This document shows, one piece after another, positions 41,849-51,581 of a stretch of DNA of 64,000 bases. Source of the DNA: Coprococcus_C sp934318045. GTDB taxonomy: Bacteria > Bacillota > Clostridia > Lachnospirales > Lachnospiraceae. The first letter of the stretch is position 1. The number at the start of each line of letters is the position of its first letter. A model generated the notes under the pieces. That model was not told the DNA's origin and made no database searches. It saw nothing but the letters and a program-made list of their open reading frames with translations. The stretch is taken from the NCBI GenBank assembly GCA_934318045.1, contig CAKREY010000001.1:372001-436000 (forward strand). The letters run 5' to 3'. The position numbers were made by a program, and so were the translations under genes.

Positions 41849-43534
41849 TCAGTTTATTTTTGCCTGTTCTGCCAATCCTTTCATTTCTGTCACGGTTTTG
41901 ATCGTCGTCTCTGTGATTTTTGCGCCTCCGATCAAACGTGCGAGTTCTTCAATTTCTTCTTCTTTTGACAAAAGACGGATATTGGTAATTGTCTTTTCGT
42001 TTTCCACATTTTTCTCTATCAGATAATGGGCATCTGCCATCGCAGCAATCTGTGAAAGATGCGTGATGCAGATTACCTGATGATGTCTGGATAAAATCGA
42101 CATTTTTTCGGCAACCTTCTGCGCAGTCCTTCCGCTGATTCCAACGTCAATTTCGTCAAATACCAGAGTCGGTGTGTCGTCCTGATTCGCAAGGCAGGAT
42201 TTCATGGCAAGCATAATCCTTGAAAGTTCTCCACCGGATGCAACTTCGTGCAAAGGACGTAGATCAGACCCGATATTTGTCGAGATATAAAAGCAGGCAT
42301 CGTCGAATCCATTTGCGCTATAAGATGGCGTTTTTTGAAACCGCATCTCAAATTGAACCGTATTAAAATTCATATCCTCAAGGGATGTCCGGATAATCCG
42401 GCAAAGCGCCTCTGCCTGTTTTTTTCGCTCTTTCGACAGTTTCTCACTGCTTGCTTCCAGTTTTTCTTTTTGTGCCTGATATTTTTTTTCGAGCTCCTGC
42501 ATATAGGATTCGTAGCCGGTTAATTTTTCATACTCCTGTTCAAAATCCGCGAGACTCTTTAAAATATCCGGAATCGTGACTCCATATTTTGCTTTTAGGG
42601 AATTGATCTGGTCAAGCCGGTATTCCATATCGCGGAACTCGGATTCATCAAATTCCATATCTTTCATGTACTCACTGATTTCCCTGTTGAAATCAGAAAG
42701 CAGTTCATCTACATCCTGCAGGAGTGATGCAGTATCTGCAAAATCCGGATCAAGTTCTTTGAGCCTATGCATCTCACGGAGTGCCCGGCCTATCTGTTCT
42801 GCAGCGGAATTTCCTGCATACCCTGTCAATTCGTAAGCCGTATCCGCACATTGCAGAATTTCTTTTGCATTTACAGCTTTTTTATATTGACGCTCAAGCT
42901 GTTCATCTTCCCCTTCCACAAGCTTTGCATCCTGAATCTCACGAATCTGGTATTGCAGGAAATCCATCCGCTTATTTCTTTCTGCTTCATCCATGCCCCC
43001 CTGCGTCTTCTGTTCGTAAAAATCCTTATAGATCCGGAAATCTTCCCGAACATCATTTTTCAGTTGTTCTAGCTGTTCACCACCGAAACGGTCTAACATC
43101 TCGAGATGTTTTGCCGGCTTCAAAAGCGTCTGTTGTTCATGCTGTGCATGAAGATTGATCAAAAGAGAAGCAATTTCTTTTAGCCGGTTGATTGTCACTG
43201 TCGTATCATTTACCCGGTTCACTGTCCTTCCATTCGGAGACAGACGTCTGGTGATCAGCAATTCGTCAGATTCACCAAGATCGACTTCCAGTTTTTCTAA
43301 TGCTCTGCGGATTGATTCCCGGTCAACGGAAAACGTGAGTTCCACTAACCCATCCTTTTTTTCATCGCGTAACAGATCTTTTGAAAATTTACCACCCAGG
43401 CAGATTCCAAGTGAACCGATAATAATTGACTTTCCGGCTCCGGTTTCTCCTGTCAGTATATTTAACTGATCCTGAAAATCAATATCGATTTCTTCAATCA
43501 GTGCTATATTTTTGATATGCATTGTCAACAACAT
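41849..43534 (-). CDS. recN: DNA repair protein RecN
   Basis: 561 residues, an SMC-like ATPase. Walker A GETGAGKSIIIGSL near residue 30, coiled-coil arms, then the signature EVASGGELSRIMLA and Walker B TLVFDEIDVGISG in the C-terminal half. It acts early at double-strand breaks. It overlaps argR by 10 bp. Confidence 0.96.
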   Translation of the reverse strand: MLLTMHIKNIALIEEIDIDFQDQLNILTGETGAGKSIIIGSLGICLGGKFSKDLLRDEKKDGLVELTFSVDRESIRRALEKLEVDLGESDELLITRRLSPNGRTVNRVNDTTVTINRLKEIASLLINLHAQHEQQTLLKPAKHLEMLDRFGGEQLEQLKNDVREDFRIYKDFYEQKTQGGMDEAERNKRMDFLQYQIREIQDAKLVEGEDEQLERQYKKAVNAKEILQCADTAYELTGYAGNSAAEQIGRALREMHRLKELDPDFADTASLLQDVDELLSDFNREISEYMKDMEFDESEFRDMEYRLDQINSLKAKYGVTIPDILKSLADFEQEYEKLTGYESYMQELEKKYQAQKEKLEASSEKLSKERKKQAEALCRIIRTSLEDMNFNTVQFEMRFQKTPSYSANGFDDACFYISTNIGSDLRPLHEVASGGELSRIMLAMKSCLANQDDTPTLVFDEIDVGISGRTAQKVAEKMSILSRHHQVICITHLSQIAAMADAHYLIEKNVENEKTITNIRLLSKEEEIEELARLIGGAKITETTIKTVTEMKGLAEQAKIN

Positions 43535-43974
43535 TTTTTTATCTCTCCAATAATTTCCGCTGCCTGTTCTCCATCACGGATCGCAAGGAAGAGTGTGTCA
43601 TCGCCTGCAATACATCCTAAAATCCCATCTAACGCCAGATGGTCAATCGCCGCTCCAACCGCCATCGCCATACCTGCGACTGTCTTTACTACAATAATAT
43701 TCTGAGCAGCTTCCATCGATGTAATACAGGAAGATAATACATGCTGATAAGACGCATGTGTCCCTGTCTCCGGTTCCAAACTTGCAGCATATCTGTGTTT
43801 CCCGCTTTCGCTGGAAACTTTTTCCAGTTTCAATTCTCGTATATCTCTGGATATCGTTGCCTGGGTTGTCTCAAACCCCAAAGCCTGCAACCGTCTTGTC
43901 AGTTCTTCCTGTGTATCAATCTCATATTCTGATATCAATTCCAGCAATGCCTGTTGACGTTTCTGCTTGCTCAT
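43525..43974 (-). CDS. argR: Arginine repressor
   Basis: 149 residues. A winged-helix N-terminal domain with QALGFETTQATISRDIRELKL, and a C-terminal oligomerisation/arginine-binding domain ending GCIAGDDTLFLAIRD. It regulates arginine synthesis and catabolism. The location between nadK and recN is conserved in Firmicutes. Confidence 0.94.
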   Translation of the reverse strand: MSKQKRQQALLELISEYEIDTQEELTRRLQALGFETTQATISRDIRELKLEKVSSESGKHRYAASLEPETGTHASYQHVLSSCITSMEAAQNIIVVKTVAGMAMAVGAAIDHLALDGILGCIAGDDTLFLAIRDGEQAAEIIGEIKKCC

Positions 43975-44814
43975 TTAAGCTCCCCCTATCTTTTCGCGTA
44001 AAACACTGTAAAAGCTTGTATCATACATTTTTATCAGACGGATTTCTCTCGAAGAACATGTAACTTCTACACTCTCTCCTGCCGATAATTCAATATTGTC
44101 TGCGCCATCAAATGATACGATTGCCTCTGTTTCCTGTGTTCTCCGCTTCTTGACAACTTTAATCCGGATATGGTCTGTACTGTCAAACACAACGCTCTTG
44201 GAGGTAAGCGAATGAGGAGAAATCGGCGTCACAACAACTGCCCTTGCCTTTGGGCTGATGATCGGACCACCGGCAGACAGATTATAGCCGGTGGAACCTG
44301 TTGGCGTCGCTACGATTACGCCATCTGCCTCATATGTGTCTAACAACTGATCGTTTACATAGATATTCAGTCCGATAATCCTGGAAAATCCGGCACGTGT
44401 AATCACAACATCGTTCAAACACGAAAAACACTTATCCTTTATTTTCCCTTCAACCATCATTCTTTTTTCTATTTTAAAATCACCCGCAAGCAGACGATCA
44501 ACTGCTTTGTAGGCATTGGAGACTTCAATCTCAGTCAAAAATCCAACGGTACCGAGATTGATGCCCATAAGAGGAACATCGTAGGTTCCAATCCCATGCG
44601 CTGCGCGAAGCATCGTTCCATCTCCGCCAAGCACGATTACAACTTCTACGCCTTTTAAAAACTCTGGCCGGATGACCGCCTTGTCATAGTGCGCTTCTAT
44701 GTCACTTACAACCATGGCTGTTGCACCCTTCTTCGTGATATAGGCAACAATATCCTGGGAAAGTTTTAAATTGATATCTTTATCTGTATTTGCTACGATC
44801 AAAAACTTATTCAT
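43975..44814 (-). CDS. nadK: NAD kinase
   Basis: 279 residues from the ATG at 44814. Motifs: VVIVLGGDGTMLRAAHG, GINLGTVGFLTEI and the NE/D-type loop followed by ATPTGSTGYNLSAGGPI. It phosphorylates NAD to NADP. The start overlaps the tlyA stop by 8 bp and follows AGGGGAAACAGG. Confidence 0.95.
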   Translation of the reverse strand: MNKFLIVANTDKDINLKLSQDIVAYITKKGATAMVVSDIEAHYDKAVIRPEFLKGVEVVIVLGGDGTMLRAAHGIGTYDVPLMGINLGTVGFLTEIEVSNAYKAVDRLLAGDFKIEKRMMVEGKIKDKCFSCLNDVVITRAGFSRIIGLNIYVNDQLLDTYEADGVIVATPTGSTGYNLSAGGPIISPKARAVVVTPISPHSLTSKSVVFDSTDHIRIKVVKKRRTQETEAIVSFDGADNIELSAGESVEVTCSSREIRLIKMYDTSFYSVLREKIGGA

Positions 44815-45658
44815 TGCCTGTTTCCCCTGCCTGTTTTTTGTCCAGCGCTTCATGCGAAGCTGTAACAACTGCATGTATATCAATGGATGCATCATCCATG
44901 ATCTTCTGATCTTCCTTGTTCTTCGACAAGAACAATAAATATTCGATATTTCCCTCCGGTCCTTTCACCGGCGAAAAGTCAAGCGCCAGCGGATAAAGCT
45001 CAATGGAAGCAGCATACGCAATTACCATCTCTATCACTTCTTCATGGACATTCCGATCCCGCACAACACCTTTTTTACCCACTTTTTCCCGACCCGCTTC
45101 AAACTGCGGTTTAATCAGACACACGATCTGTCCCTTGTCGGTCAGCAGATTTTTAACCGGGAGCAGTACTTTTGTAAGAGAGATAAACGACACATCGATG
45201 GAAGAAAAATCAACACGTTCTTCTATATCTTCCGGTGTCACATATCGAATATTTGTCTTCTCCATGCATACTACACGTGGGTCATTTCGAAGTTTCCACG
45301 CAAGCTGTCCATGCCCGACATCGACAGCATACACCTTCACTGCTCCATTTTGCAGCATGCAGTCCGTAAAGCCGCCCGTAGAAGAACCGACATCCATACA
45401 GACTTTTCCGGATAATGTGATTGGAAACTGCTGCATGGCTTTTTCAAGCTTCAAGCCGCCACGGCTTACATATGGCAGCGTCTTTCCTTTTACTTCAATC
45501 TGTACGTCCGGTGCAAATGTTGTGCCTGCTTTGTCTTCCTTGTTTCCATCTACATATACAATTCCAGCCATAAGAATGGCTTTTGCTTTTTCTCTCGATT
45601 CCGCGAGTCCTTTTTCCACTAACAATACGTCGAGACGTTGTTTTTTTTGTTTTTCCAT
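44807..45658 (-). CDS. tlyA: TlyA-family rRNA (2'-O) methyltransferase
   Basis: 283 residues. An N-terminal S4 RNA-binding domain (QRLDVLLVEKGLAESREKA) and a FtsJ-like methyltransferase domain with the SAM loop CMDVGSSTGGFTDCML. Homologues methylate 16S/23S rRNA at ribose; the old hemolysin name is not supported by this context. The ATG at 45658 follows AAGAGGG. It is coupled to nadK and dxs. Confidence 0.9.
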   Translation of the reverse strand: MEKQKKQRLDVLLVEKGLAESREKAKAILMAGIVYVDGNKEDKAGTTFAPDVQIEVKGKTLPYVSRGGLKLEKAMQQFPITLSGKVCMDVGSSTGGFTDCMLQNGAVKVYAVDVGHGQLAWKLRNDPRVVCMEKTNIRYVTPEDIEERVDFSSIDVSFISLTKVLLPVKNLLTDKGQIVCLIKPQFEAGREKVGKKGVVRDRNVHEEVIEMVIAYAASIELYPLALDFSPVKGPEGNIEYLLFLSKNKEDQKIMDDASIDIHAVVTASHEALDKKQAGETGNE

Positions 45659-45659
45659 C

Positions 45660-47531
45660 TTATTTTTTCCCTCTTGCTGCCACGATTTTATCAAAAAGTC
45701 CAGTTGCATCGATCTGCATGGCATGACACAATTCTTCGACTTTTCCCTGTGGAACGCATGGCTTCGGTATCGCACCACTCACAAACGTATAGCTGTCCGG
45801 ACATTTCCGGCATGCCAGGAATGTAAGCAGGCGCTCACTGTAGGATCCTTCCCAGATTGCATCTTCCAACGTGACAAATATCTGATGCGTCTGTGCAAGG
45901 CGCTCCACAAGCGGCACATCAACATCTGACAAAAACCTTACATTGACAAGAGTTGCCGGAATCTTTTTTTCTTCCAGCATATGAACCAGCCGGTCTGCCT
46001 CTTCCATCTTACTGCCACAGGAAAAAACACACACTTCCTGCGCTTCTTGAATCACTTCACTCCTGCCTGTTTCTATTTTGCTCTGTATATCTGCGCGTCC
46101 TTTGTATGCACTGCCGCGCGGATACCGGATTGCAACCGGTCCGTCCAATGCGTATGCATAATCAAGCATCGCTTCTAATTCGTATCTGTTTTTCGGTGCT
46201 AATACTGTCATGCCCGGCATATGGGAAAGATATGCCACATCATATATTCCCTGATGAGTTTCTCCATCCTGCCCAACAAGACCTGCCCGGTCAATTGCAA
46301 ATATCACATGCAGATTCTGCAGACACACATCATGCAGAATCTGATCATATGCCCGCTGCAGGAAAGAAGAATAAACTGCAACAACCGGTACTAATCCGGC
46401 CGCTGCCATCCCCGCTGCAAATGTCACCGCATGTTGTTCTGCAATCCCGACATCAAAAAAGCGGTTCGGGTAAGCCTCTGCAAATCTGGAAAGCCCGGTT
46501 CCCTGTGCCATGGCTGCTGTAATCGCAACAAGATTATCCTGTTTTTCGCCAAGTTCAACCATCTTTTTCGCAAAAATATCCGTATAACAGCTCGTTTTTT
46601 TCGGTGCACGCACTTTCCCGGTCAACGGATCAAACGGAGCAATTCCATGGAAATAATCCGGATGGCGTTCTGCATACCCATATCCCCGGCCTTTTTGTGT
46701 TTTCACGTGGATAATGATTGGCTTATCCAAACGGAATGCCTGCTGGAATGTTGTAATCATCTGGTTGATATTATGTCCGTCAATCGGACCGACATACGTA
46801 ATTCCAAGTTCCTCAAAGAACATCCCCGGGACGAAAAGCTGCTTGATATTATCCTTTGATTTTTTCAAAATTTTCGCAATCCGGGTTCCGGTTTTTGAAT
46901 TTAACAGGCTGCTCTCCACACCGGTTTTTAATTCATTGTATGCATTTCCAAGGCGGATTTCATTTAAGTATTTGGACAGACCGCCAACGTTTTTATCGAT
47001 TGACATTTCATTGTCATTGATGATCACGACACATCCGGTCTTTAACTGGGCTAATCCATTTAACGCTTCATACGCCATACCACCTGTCAGCGATCCATCT
47101 CCGATTACAACTGCTACCTTTTCGTCTGTTCCGCGCATATCCCGCGCTACCGCATATCCCATCGCAGCAGAAATACCGGTTGAACTGTGTCCGGTATCGA
47201 ACGCATCACAGGGACTTTCTCCCCGCTTTGGGAATCCGCTTAACCCTTCATATTGACGGAGCGAATCAAACAGTTCTTTTCTCCCTGTCAATATCTTATG
47301 CGTGTAGGACTGATGCCCTACATCAAAGATCAGTTTGTCCGCAGGAAAATCCATAACCGCATGCAGTGCCATCGTAAGCTCCACGGTTCCAAGATTCGAC
47401 GCAAGATGTCCACCATATTTACTCACTTTTTCAATCAAAAAATCGCGTATTTCCTGTGCAAGTTCCGGATACTCCTGTCTGTCTATTTCTTTTATGTCAT
47501 TTTCCTTTGTGATTTTATCTAAAATCTGCAT
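45660..47531 (-). CDS. dxs: 1-deoxy-D-xylulose-5-phosphate synthase
   Basis: 623 residues. A transketolase-type ThDP enzyme with FDVGHQSYTHKILTGR, the ThDP-binding GDGSLTGGMAYEALN and the C-terminal domain EQHAVTFAAGMA. It makes DXP from pyruvate and glyceraldehyde 3-phosphate, the first step of the MEP isoprenoid pathway. Adjacent ispA uses the downstream products. Confidence 0.96.
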   Translation of the reverse strand: MQILDKITKENDIKEIDRQEYPELAQEIRDFLIEKVSKYGGHLASNLGTVELTMALHAVMDFPADKLIFDVGHQSYTHKILTGRKELFDSLRQYEGLSGFPKRGESPCDAFDTGHSSTGISAAMGYAVARDMRGTDEKVAVVIGDGSLTGGMAYEALNGLAQLKTGCVVIINDNEMSIDKNVGGLSKYLNEIRLGNAYNELKTGVESSLLNSKTGTRIAKILKKSKDNIKQLFVPGMFFEELGITYVGPIDGHNINQMITTFQQAFRLDKPIIIHVKTQKGRGYGYAERHPDYFHGIAPFDPLTGKVRAPKKTSCYTDIFAKKMVELGEKQDNLVAITAAMAQGTGLSRFAEAYPNRFFDVGIAEQHAVTFAAGMAAAGLVPVVAVYSSFLQRAYDQILHDVCLQNLHVIFAIDRAGLVGQDGETHQGIYDVAYLSHMPGMTVLAPKNRYELEAMLDYAYALDGPVAIRYPRGSAYKGRADIQSKIETGRSEVIQEAQEVCVFSCGSKMEEADRLVHMLEEKKIPATLVNVRFLSDVDVPLVERLAQTHQIFVTLEDAIWEGSYSERLLTFLACRKCPDSYTFVSGAIPKPCVPQGKVEELCHAMQIDATGLFDKIVAARGKK

Positions 47532-47563
47532 TTTATTGTCCTATCATAAGCCATCTGAATATC

Positions 47564-48451
47564 TCAATGATCGCGGTCAATCAGACTTTTTACAAGCGCT
47601 ATCATCTCATCTCTGGCTTCCTTATCCCTCACGTTCATATTCTCCAATATTAAAACAGCGCGCTGCGACATAGAAGCAACATACTGTTTTGCATTCTCCA
47701 TCCCATGTACTGTCACATATGTGACTTTGTGATTTTTTTCATCCGAGTGTGTCGGTTTTCCAATCGACGCTTCATCTCCGATAAGATCAAGAATGTCATC
47801 CTGCACCTGAAATGCAAGTCCGACTGCATAAGCCATCTCTTCAAGCGCTTTGACATCTTCTTCCATCGCACCAGCCAGATACGCACCACACATACATGCT
47901 GCCGCAATTAAAGCGCCTGTCTTATTCTCATATATAAATGCCAGCTGGTTTTCATCCATCGGAAGTCCCGCACGTTCAACATCTAAAACCTGACCACCGA
48001 CCATACCATAGATACCTGCCTTTTTTGCCATCACGCAAAATGCCTTTTCAATACCCATGTCTCCCGGACATACAGAAAATGCCTTTCCCATCGTCTCAAA
48101 CGCATAATTTAACAGCGCATCCCCGGCTAATATCGCCATGTCCTCACCAAACTGCACATGAACAGTCGGAAGCCCTCTCCGGAGTGCATCATTATCCATC
48201 GCCGGAAGATCATCATGTACAAGCGAATATGTATGGATCATCTCCATCGCTGCCATAAACGGACGCACGACGTCTTCCTTTGCTTCTTTTGCAAACATAT
48301 CATAGCAAAGTCGTAACATCATGGGCCGCAAGCGTTTTCCTCCTGCCCTGACTGCATAATTCATGGCACAAAGGACCGTCTTCTGGTATCCTTTTTCTTC
48401 TGGCAGATATGGCTCGATCATATCTTCTATTTTCGACGCATCATACTTCAT
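47564..48451 (-). CDS. ispA: Polyprenyl (farnesyl) diphosphate synthase
   Basis: 295 residues. First aspartate-rich motif LVHDDLPAMDNDALRRG and second motif QVQDDILDLIGDE, typical of short-chain trans-prenyltransferases of the FPP synthase class. It overlaps xseB by 11 bp. Confidence 0.93.
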   Translation of the reverse strand: MKYDASKIEDMIEPYLPEEKGYQKTVLCAMNYAVRAGGKRLRPMMLRLCYDMFAKEAKEDVVRPFMAAMEMIHTYSLVHDDLPAMDNDALRRGLPTVHVQFGEDMAILAGDALLNYAFETMGKAFSVCPGDMGIEKAFCVMAKKAGIYGMVGGQVLDVERAGLPMDENQLAFIYENKTGALIAAACMCGAYLAGAMEEDVKALEEMAYAVGLAFQVQDDILDLIGDEASIGKPTHSDEKNHKVTYVTVHGMENAKQYVASMSQRAVLILENMNVRDKEARDEMIALVKSLIDRDH

Positions 48452-48638
48452 CTAAAATCTTTATCTCCTTTTCGACACTCAAAAATTCTTCCCTGCATGC
48501 CGATACAAGCGTCACGCCTTCTTTGTAAAGCTCAAGCGCATCCTTTAAGCTTGTTTTGGGGTCAGCCAGTTTTTTATTGATTTCATCAAGGCGCGCAAAT
48601 GCGTCTTCTAAATCAAAGTTCTTTGTTTCTGTCTCCAT
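48441..48638 (-). CDS. xseB: Exonuclease VII small subunit
   Basis: 65 residues, two helices, with FDLEDAFARLDEINKKL and SLKDALELYKEGVTLV, the XseB pattern. It assembles in several copies with XseA. The end overlaps ispA. Confidence 0.92.
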   Translation of the reverse strand: METETKNFDLEDAFARLDEINKKLADPKTSLKDALELYKEGVTLVSACREEFLSVEKEIKILDEV

Positions 48639-48656
48639 CTGTTGAACTCTCCTGTT

Positions 48657-49982
48657 TTATATTTCCTCTGTTTTTTTGACGTCATCTACGGTCGCAGAGA
48701 TTTCTCCATCATGCACAACAACCCGGAGAGTATCTCCTGCCTTTGTGTCTGCGGCAGAAAGCACGGGATGCCCCTGCACTTCGAGATAGCCAAAGCCGCC
48801 TGTCAGTTTTGCAGTCGGCGAATTTCCATGCAATGTTGCAATCAACATCTCAATCCGGTGATTATATCTTTGCAGCAGGCTGTTTGTATTTCCTTTTAAC
48901 AGCTCCGATTTGCGTTGTAATACTTCACGGTTTTCTGCAAGTTTTGCCTGCGGTGATCCCGTCTGAATCAGTCTCGCATAGGATGCTATCTGATCTTTCA
49001 TCGTCTGGAGTTTTGACTGCATATGAATCGTCATCTCTTTTTTTACAGTCTCCAGTTCATTTTGCTGCAAATGGCATTTGCCGCTCATATATTGTGCCAT
49101 CTCCCGGGCTCTGTAATTCAGGTTGCTCCGGATATCGGACGCATCCGGAAACACACGCTTTGCCACCATGGATGGTGTTGATTCCCTGGCATCTGCAGCC
49201 TCATCCGTCAAAGAGAAATCTCCTTCATGACCGGTTCCGGAAATCACCGGTGTCTTTGCCTGGTAGACCGCTCGCACCACCCGTTCATCGTCAAATGCGT
49301 TCAAATCTTCTTTCGCACCACCACCGCGGACAATCACGATCACAGACAGTCCCATCCGGTCCAGTCGTCTGATTCCGTCCACCAGCATCTCTACCGCATT
49401 CTCACCCTGTACACGCGAATCACAGACATACATCTGAATATATGGATTCTGTTTTTTTCCGTTGACTGTGATGTCTTTATATCCATTTGTCCCGACCGAT
49501 GCAAGGATTCCAACCGTCTTTGGATATTTCGGGATTGGCTTTTTTATTGCCGCATCAAACAGTCCTTCCGCCTCTAATCTTTTTTTCGTCTCCGCATAAG
49601 CAGCTCCGTGCCATCCGGTTTCTTCTTTTTTCCGGACTGTAGACGCAGAGATGCTATAGGTTCCATTTGGGGCGTAGATGCCTGCTCTTCCGGTCAGCAC
49701 AATCACATCACCGACAGAAAGTTCCACCTGCAGACGTTGTGCTGTGCTTTTCCAGATATTTACTTTTAAAATTCCGTTGTAAGAAGCATCGTAACCGGCT
49801 TGTCCCGGCGGCGTGCAATCTTTCAACGTCAGATAGATATGCCCGGTACCCGCTTTGTTATACTGGGTGATTTCTCCCTCGAGGCATATATTTTTCAACA
49901 TATAATCCCGTGTGATGATATTTTCTGTATAAGCATTTACATCCCGGACAGAATAGATTCTTTTTCCGTTCTCAACTCTCAT
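48657..49982 (-). CDS. xseA: Exonuclease VII large subunit
   Basis: 441 residues. An N-terminal OB fold (LEGEITQYNKAGTGHIYLTL), a catalytic domain with VIVIVRGGGAKEDLNAFDDE and ISGTGHEGDFSLTDEAADARESTPS, and a C-terminal coiled coil. It degrades single-stranded DNA. The ATG at 49982 overlaps the nusB stop codon (ATGA). Confidence 0.95.
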   Translation of the reverse strand: MRVENGKRIYSVRDVNAYTENIITRDYMLKNICLEGEITQYNKAGTGHIYLTLKDCTPPGQAGYDASYNGILKVNIWKSTAQRLQVELSVGDVIVLTGRAGIYAPNGTYSISASTVRKKEETGWHGAAYAETKKRLEAEGLFDAAIKKPIPKYPKTVGILASVGTNGYKDITVNGKKQNPYIQMYVCDSRVQGENAVEMLVDGIRRLDRMGLSVIVIVRGGGAKEDLNAFDDERVVRAVYQAKTPVISGTGHEGDFSLTDEAADARESTPSMVAKRVFPDASDIRSNLNYRAREMAQYMSGKCHLQQNELETVKKEMTIHMQSKLQTMKDQIASYARLIQTGSPQAKLAENREVLQRKSELLKGNTNSLLQRYNHRIEMLIATLHGNSPTAKLTGGFGYLEVQGHPVLSAADTKAGDTLRVVVHDGEISATVDDVKKTEEI

Positions 49983-50425
49983 GGTTCCTGAACCTTTGCT
50001 AACACTGCATTGATAAATCCGCTTGCATCCGGATTGCAATATTTCTTTGCAAGTTCAACCGCTTCATTGATTGCGACTCCGAATGGTACTTCCTCATCAT
50101 AAAGCATCTCATACAATGCGACACGGAGGATTGCAAGTTCCGGCTTTCCAAGTCTGCCAATCTGCCAGCCTTCTGAAATCTCGCTGATTTTCGCATCAAG
50201 CTCAGGAAGCATGGCAAGGATTTTGTGAGACTTTTCCTCGATATAGGCAATCTCACTTTCCTTCGCACATCCCGCCTCTGCAACCGCGATATCATCCGGA
50301 TCTTCTTCTGGTGTCTCAATCTGATCCACCGTAAAATGAATCTGTTCTTCCATCTCTTCCTGATTGTTAAATGCCGCTTTGAAAATAATCAGGAAAATAT
50401 TTTCTCGAATTCCTCGTCTTGTCAT
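49979..50425 (-). CDS. nusB: Transcription antitermination factor NusB
   Basis: 148 residues, all helical. The N-terminus MTRRGIRENIFLIIFKAAFN and the C-terminal VPFGVAINEAVELAKKYCNPDASGFINAVL are diagnostic. It pairs with NusE (S10) on boxA of rRNA transcripts. A mid-protein acidic insert (EDPDDIAVAEAG) is somewhat longer than in short NusB forms. Confidence 0.94.
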   Translation of the reverse strand: MTRRGIRENIFLIIFKAAFNNQEEMEEQIHFTVDQIETPEEDPDDIAVAEAGCAKESEIAYIEEKSHKILAMLPELDAKISEISEGWQIGRLGKPELAILRVALYEMLYDEEVPFGVAINEAVELAKKYCNPDASGFINAVLAKVQEP

Positions 50426-50436
50426 AATTAACCGCC

Positions 50437-50799
50437 TTACTCTTTATTCATACGGATGCCAGACACAACCACATTTACAACACGCACATGCAGTCCTGTC
50501 ATATTCTCAATTGCCTGCTTGACTTTCTCTTGTACATCCTCGGATACCTTCTTGATACTTGTACCATATTCTACTTCCAAAGACAGATCAACGGCAACAT
50601 TTCCATCTGTGATTTCTACTTTCACGCCATTGGCCAGGTTTTTCTTTCCAAGCTTGGCAACGAGCTCCTTTGATATATTTCCCGTCAGTTTCGATACACC
50701 TTCCACCTCAATCGCAGCAATGCCTGCAATCGATGCTACAACACCGTCTGCTATACTGATTTTTCCAATCTTTTCGTCTTCGTTTATCATATCACTCAT
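50437..50799 (-). CDS. Asp23/Gls24 family envelope protein (YqhY-like)
   Basis: 120 residues. The IGKISIADGVVASIAGIAAIEVEGV and DVQEKVKQAIENMTGLHVRVVNVVV segments are typical of Asp23/DUF322 proteins. In B. subtilis the equivalent yqhY sits next to acc genes and nusB and is linked to lipid synthesis control. The ATG at 50799 follows AGGAGGCAG. Confidence 0.92.
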   Translation of the reverse strand: MSDMINEDEKIGKISIADGVVASIAGIAAIEVEGVSKLTGNISKELVAKLGKKNLANGVKVEITDGNVAVDLSLEVEYGTSIKKVSEDVQEKVKQAIENMTGLHVRVVNVVVSGIRMNKE

Positions 50800-50884
50800 A
50801 ACTGCCTCCTTATCTATTCCTCTATGGTTGTTATTTCTTTGCATATGTAGAATATTATACCCAATTTGTGCATAATATGCAACC

Positions 50885-50914
50885 AAAAAGCCCTGCATTC
50901 ATGCAAGGCTTTTT
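50885..50914 (-). terminator. Terminator at the end of the spoIIIA operon
   Basis: Minus-strand stem AAAAAGCC-TGCAT / ATGCA-GGCTTTTT (one mismatch) with a two-base loop and T-run. It ends the spoIIIA operon before asp23. Confidence 0.88.
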
Positions 50915-50923
50915 CCGTTTTTC

Positions 50924-51571
50924 TTATTGTGCAAGTGTGATTACAATATCTTCCACATTGCATCCGGTTTTCCGCGTCACAACATCTTCCACCTGTGCCC
51001 GTCTGGCATCCGGAAGTTCTGTGCAGTTTAACACGACATCCACACAGGTATCGCTGATAGAAACGATCGCATCTCCAAATCCTTTTGCTGCAAGAATGGA
51101 TTCCGCTTCCTGTTCTTTTTCCGCGTCCTCCGTGAGCTTCACATATGCGTCCGTCGCAAATGCAACTGCCTGCGTATCCATCCCGTCCCCATTGATGATT
51201 TCCAACAGCGTCTCTTTGTTCTGGCTCCGGTTCTGCTCCCGGTTCAGCTTGATGGAAACAAAGTTATTTGCTGCATTTGCAGAAGTAAGTACTGCCTCTC
51301 CGATTTTTCCTTCCTCAGAATTCAATTCCATTTTCTCATCCTCATCCAGATCGGAAACGGTCATTTCTCCGGATACCTCCCCGTTTGCAGACATCGATGC
51401 ATCCGTATAGGTTGACATCTGCTCTTCCGCAAATGCGGATTGTGCTGTCTCTTTCTCTTCCGATGCAAGATTGAACTTCTCACTAGAAAAGTTTATATAA
51501 CCTGCCACACCAAGCAGGACTGTGAGCGCTCCAATAATAATCTGGTTTCGTTTCATGTTTTTCTTCTTCAT
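50924..51571 (-). CDS. spoIIIAH: Stage III sporulation protein AH
   Basis: 215 residues. A short N-terminal anchor (QIIIGALTVLLGVAGYINF), an acidic linker, and a C-terminal YscJ/FliF-like domain ending GCNVEDIVITLAQ. It binds SpoIIQ across the intermembrane space to form the feeding-tube channel between mother cell and forespore. Confidence 0.92.
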   Translation of the reverse strand: MKKKNMKRNQIIIGALTVLLGVAGYINFSSEKFNLASEEKETAQSAFAEEQMSTYTDASMSANGEVSGEMTVSDLDEDEKMELNSEEGKIGEAVLTSANAANNFVSIKLNREQNRSQNKETLLEIINGDGMDTQAVAFATDAYVKLTEDAEKEQEAESILAAKGFGDAIVSISDTCVDVVLNCTELPDARRAQVEDVVTRKTGCNVEDIVITLAQ

Positions 51572-51581
51572 AAAACCCTCC

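Noticed and set aside
45003..45929. Plus-strand open frame of 308 codons
   Set aside because: It is antisense to tlyA and the end of dxs, with Ser/Thr/Phe-rich composition typical of mirror frames.
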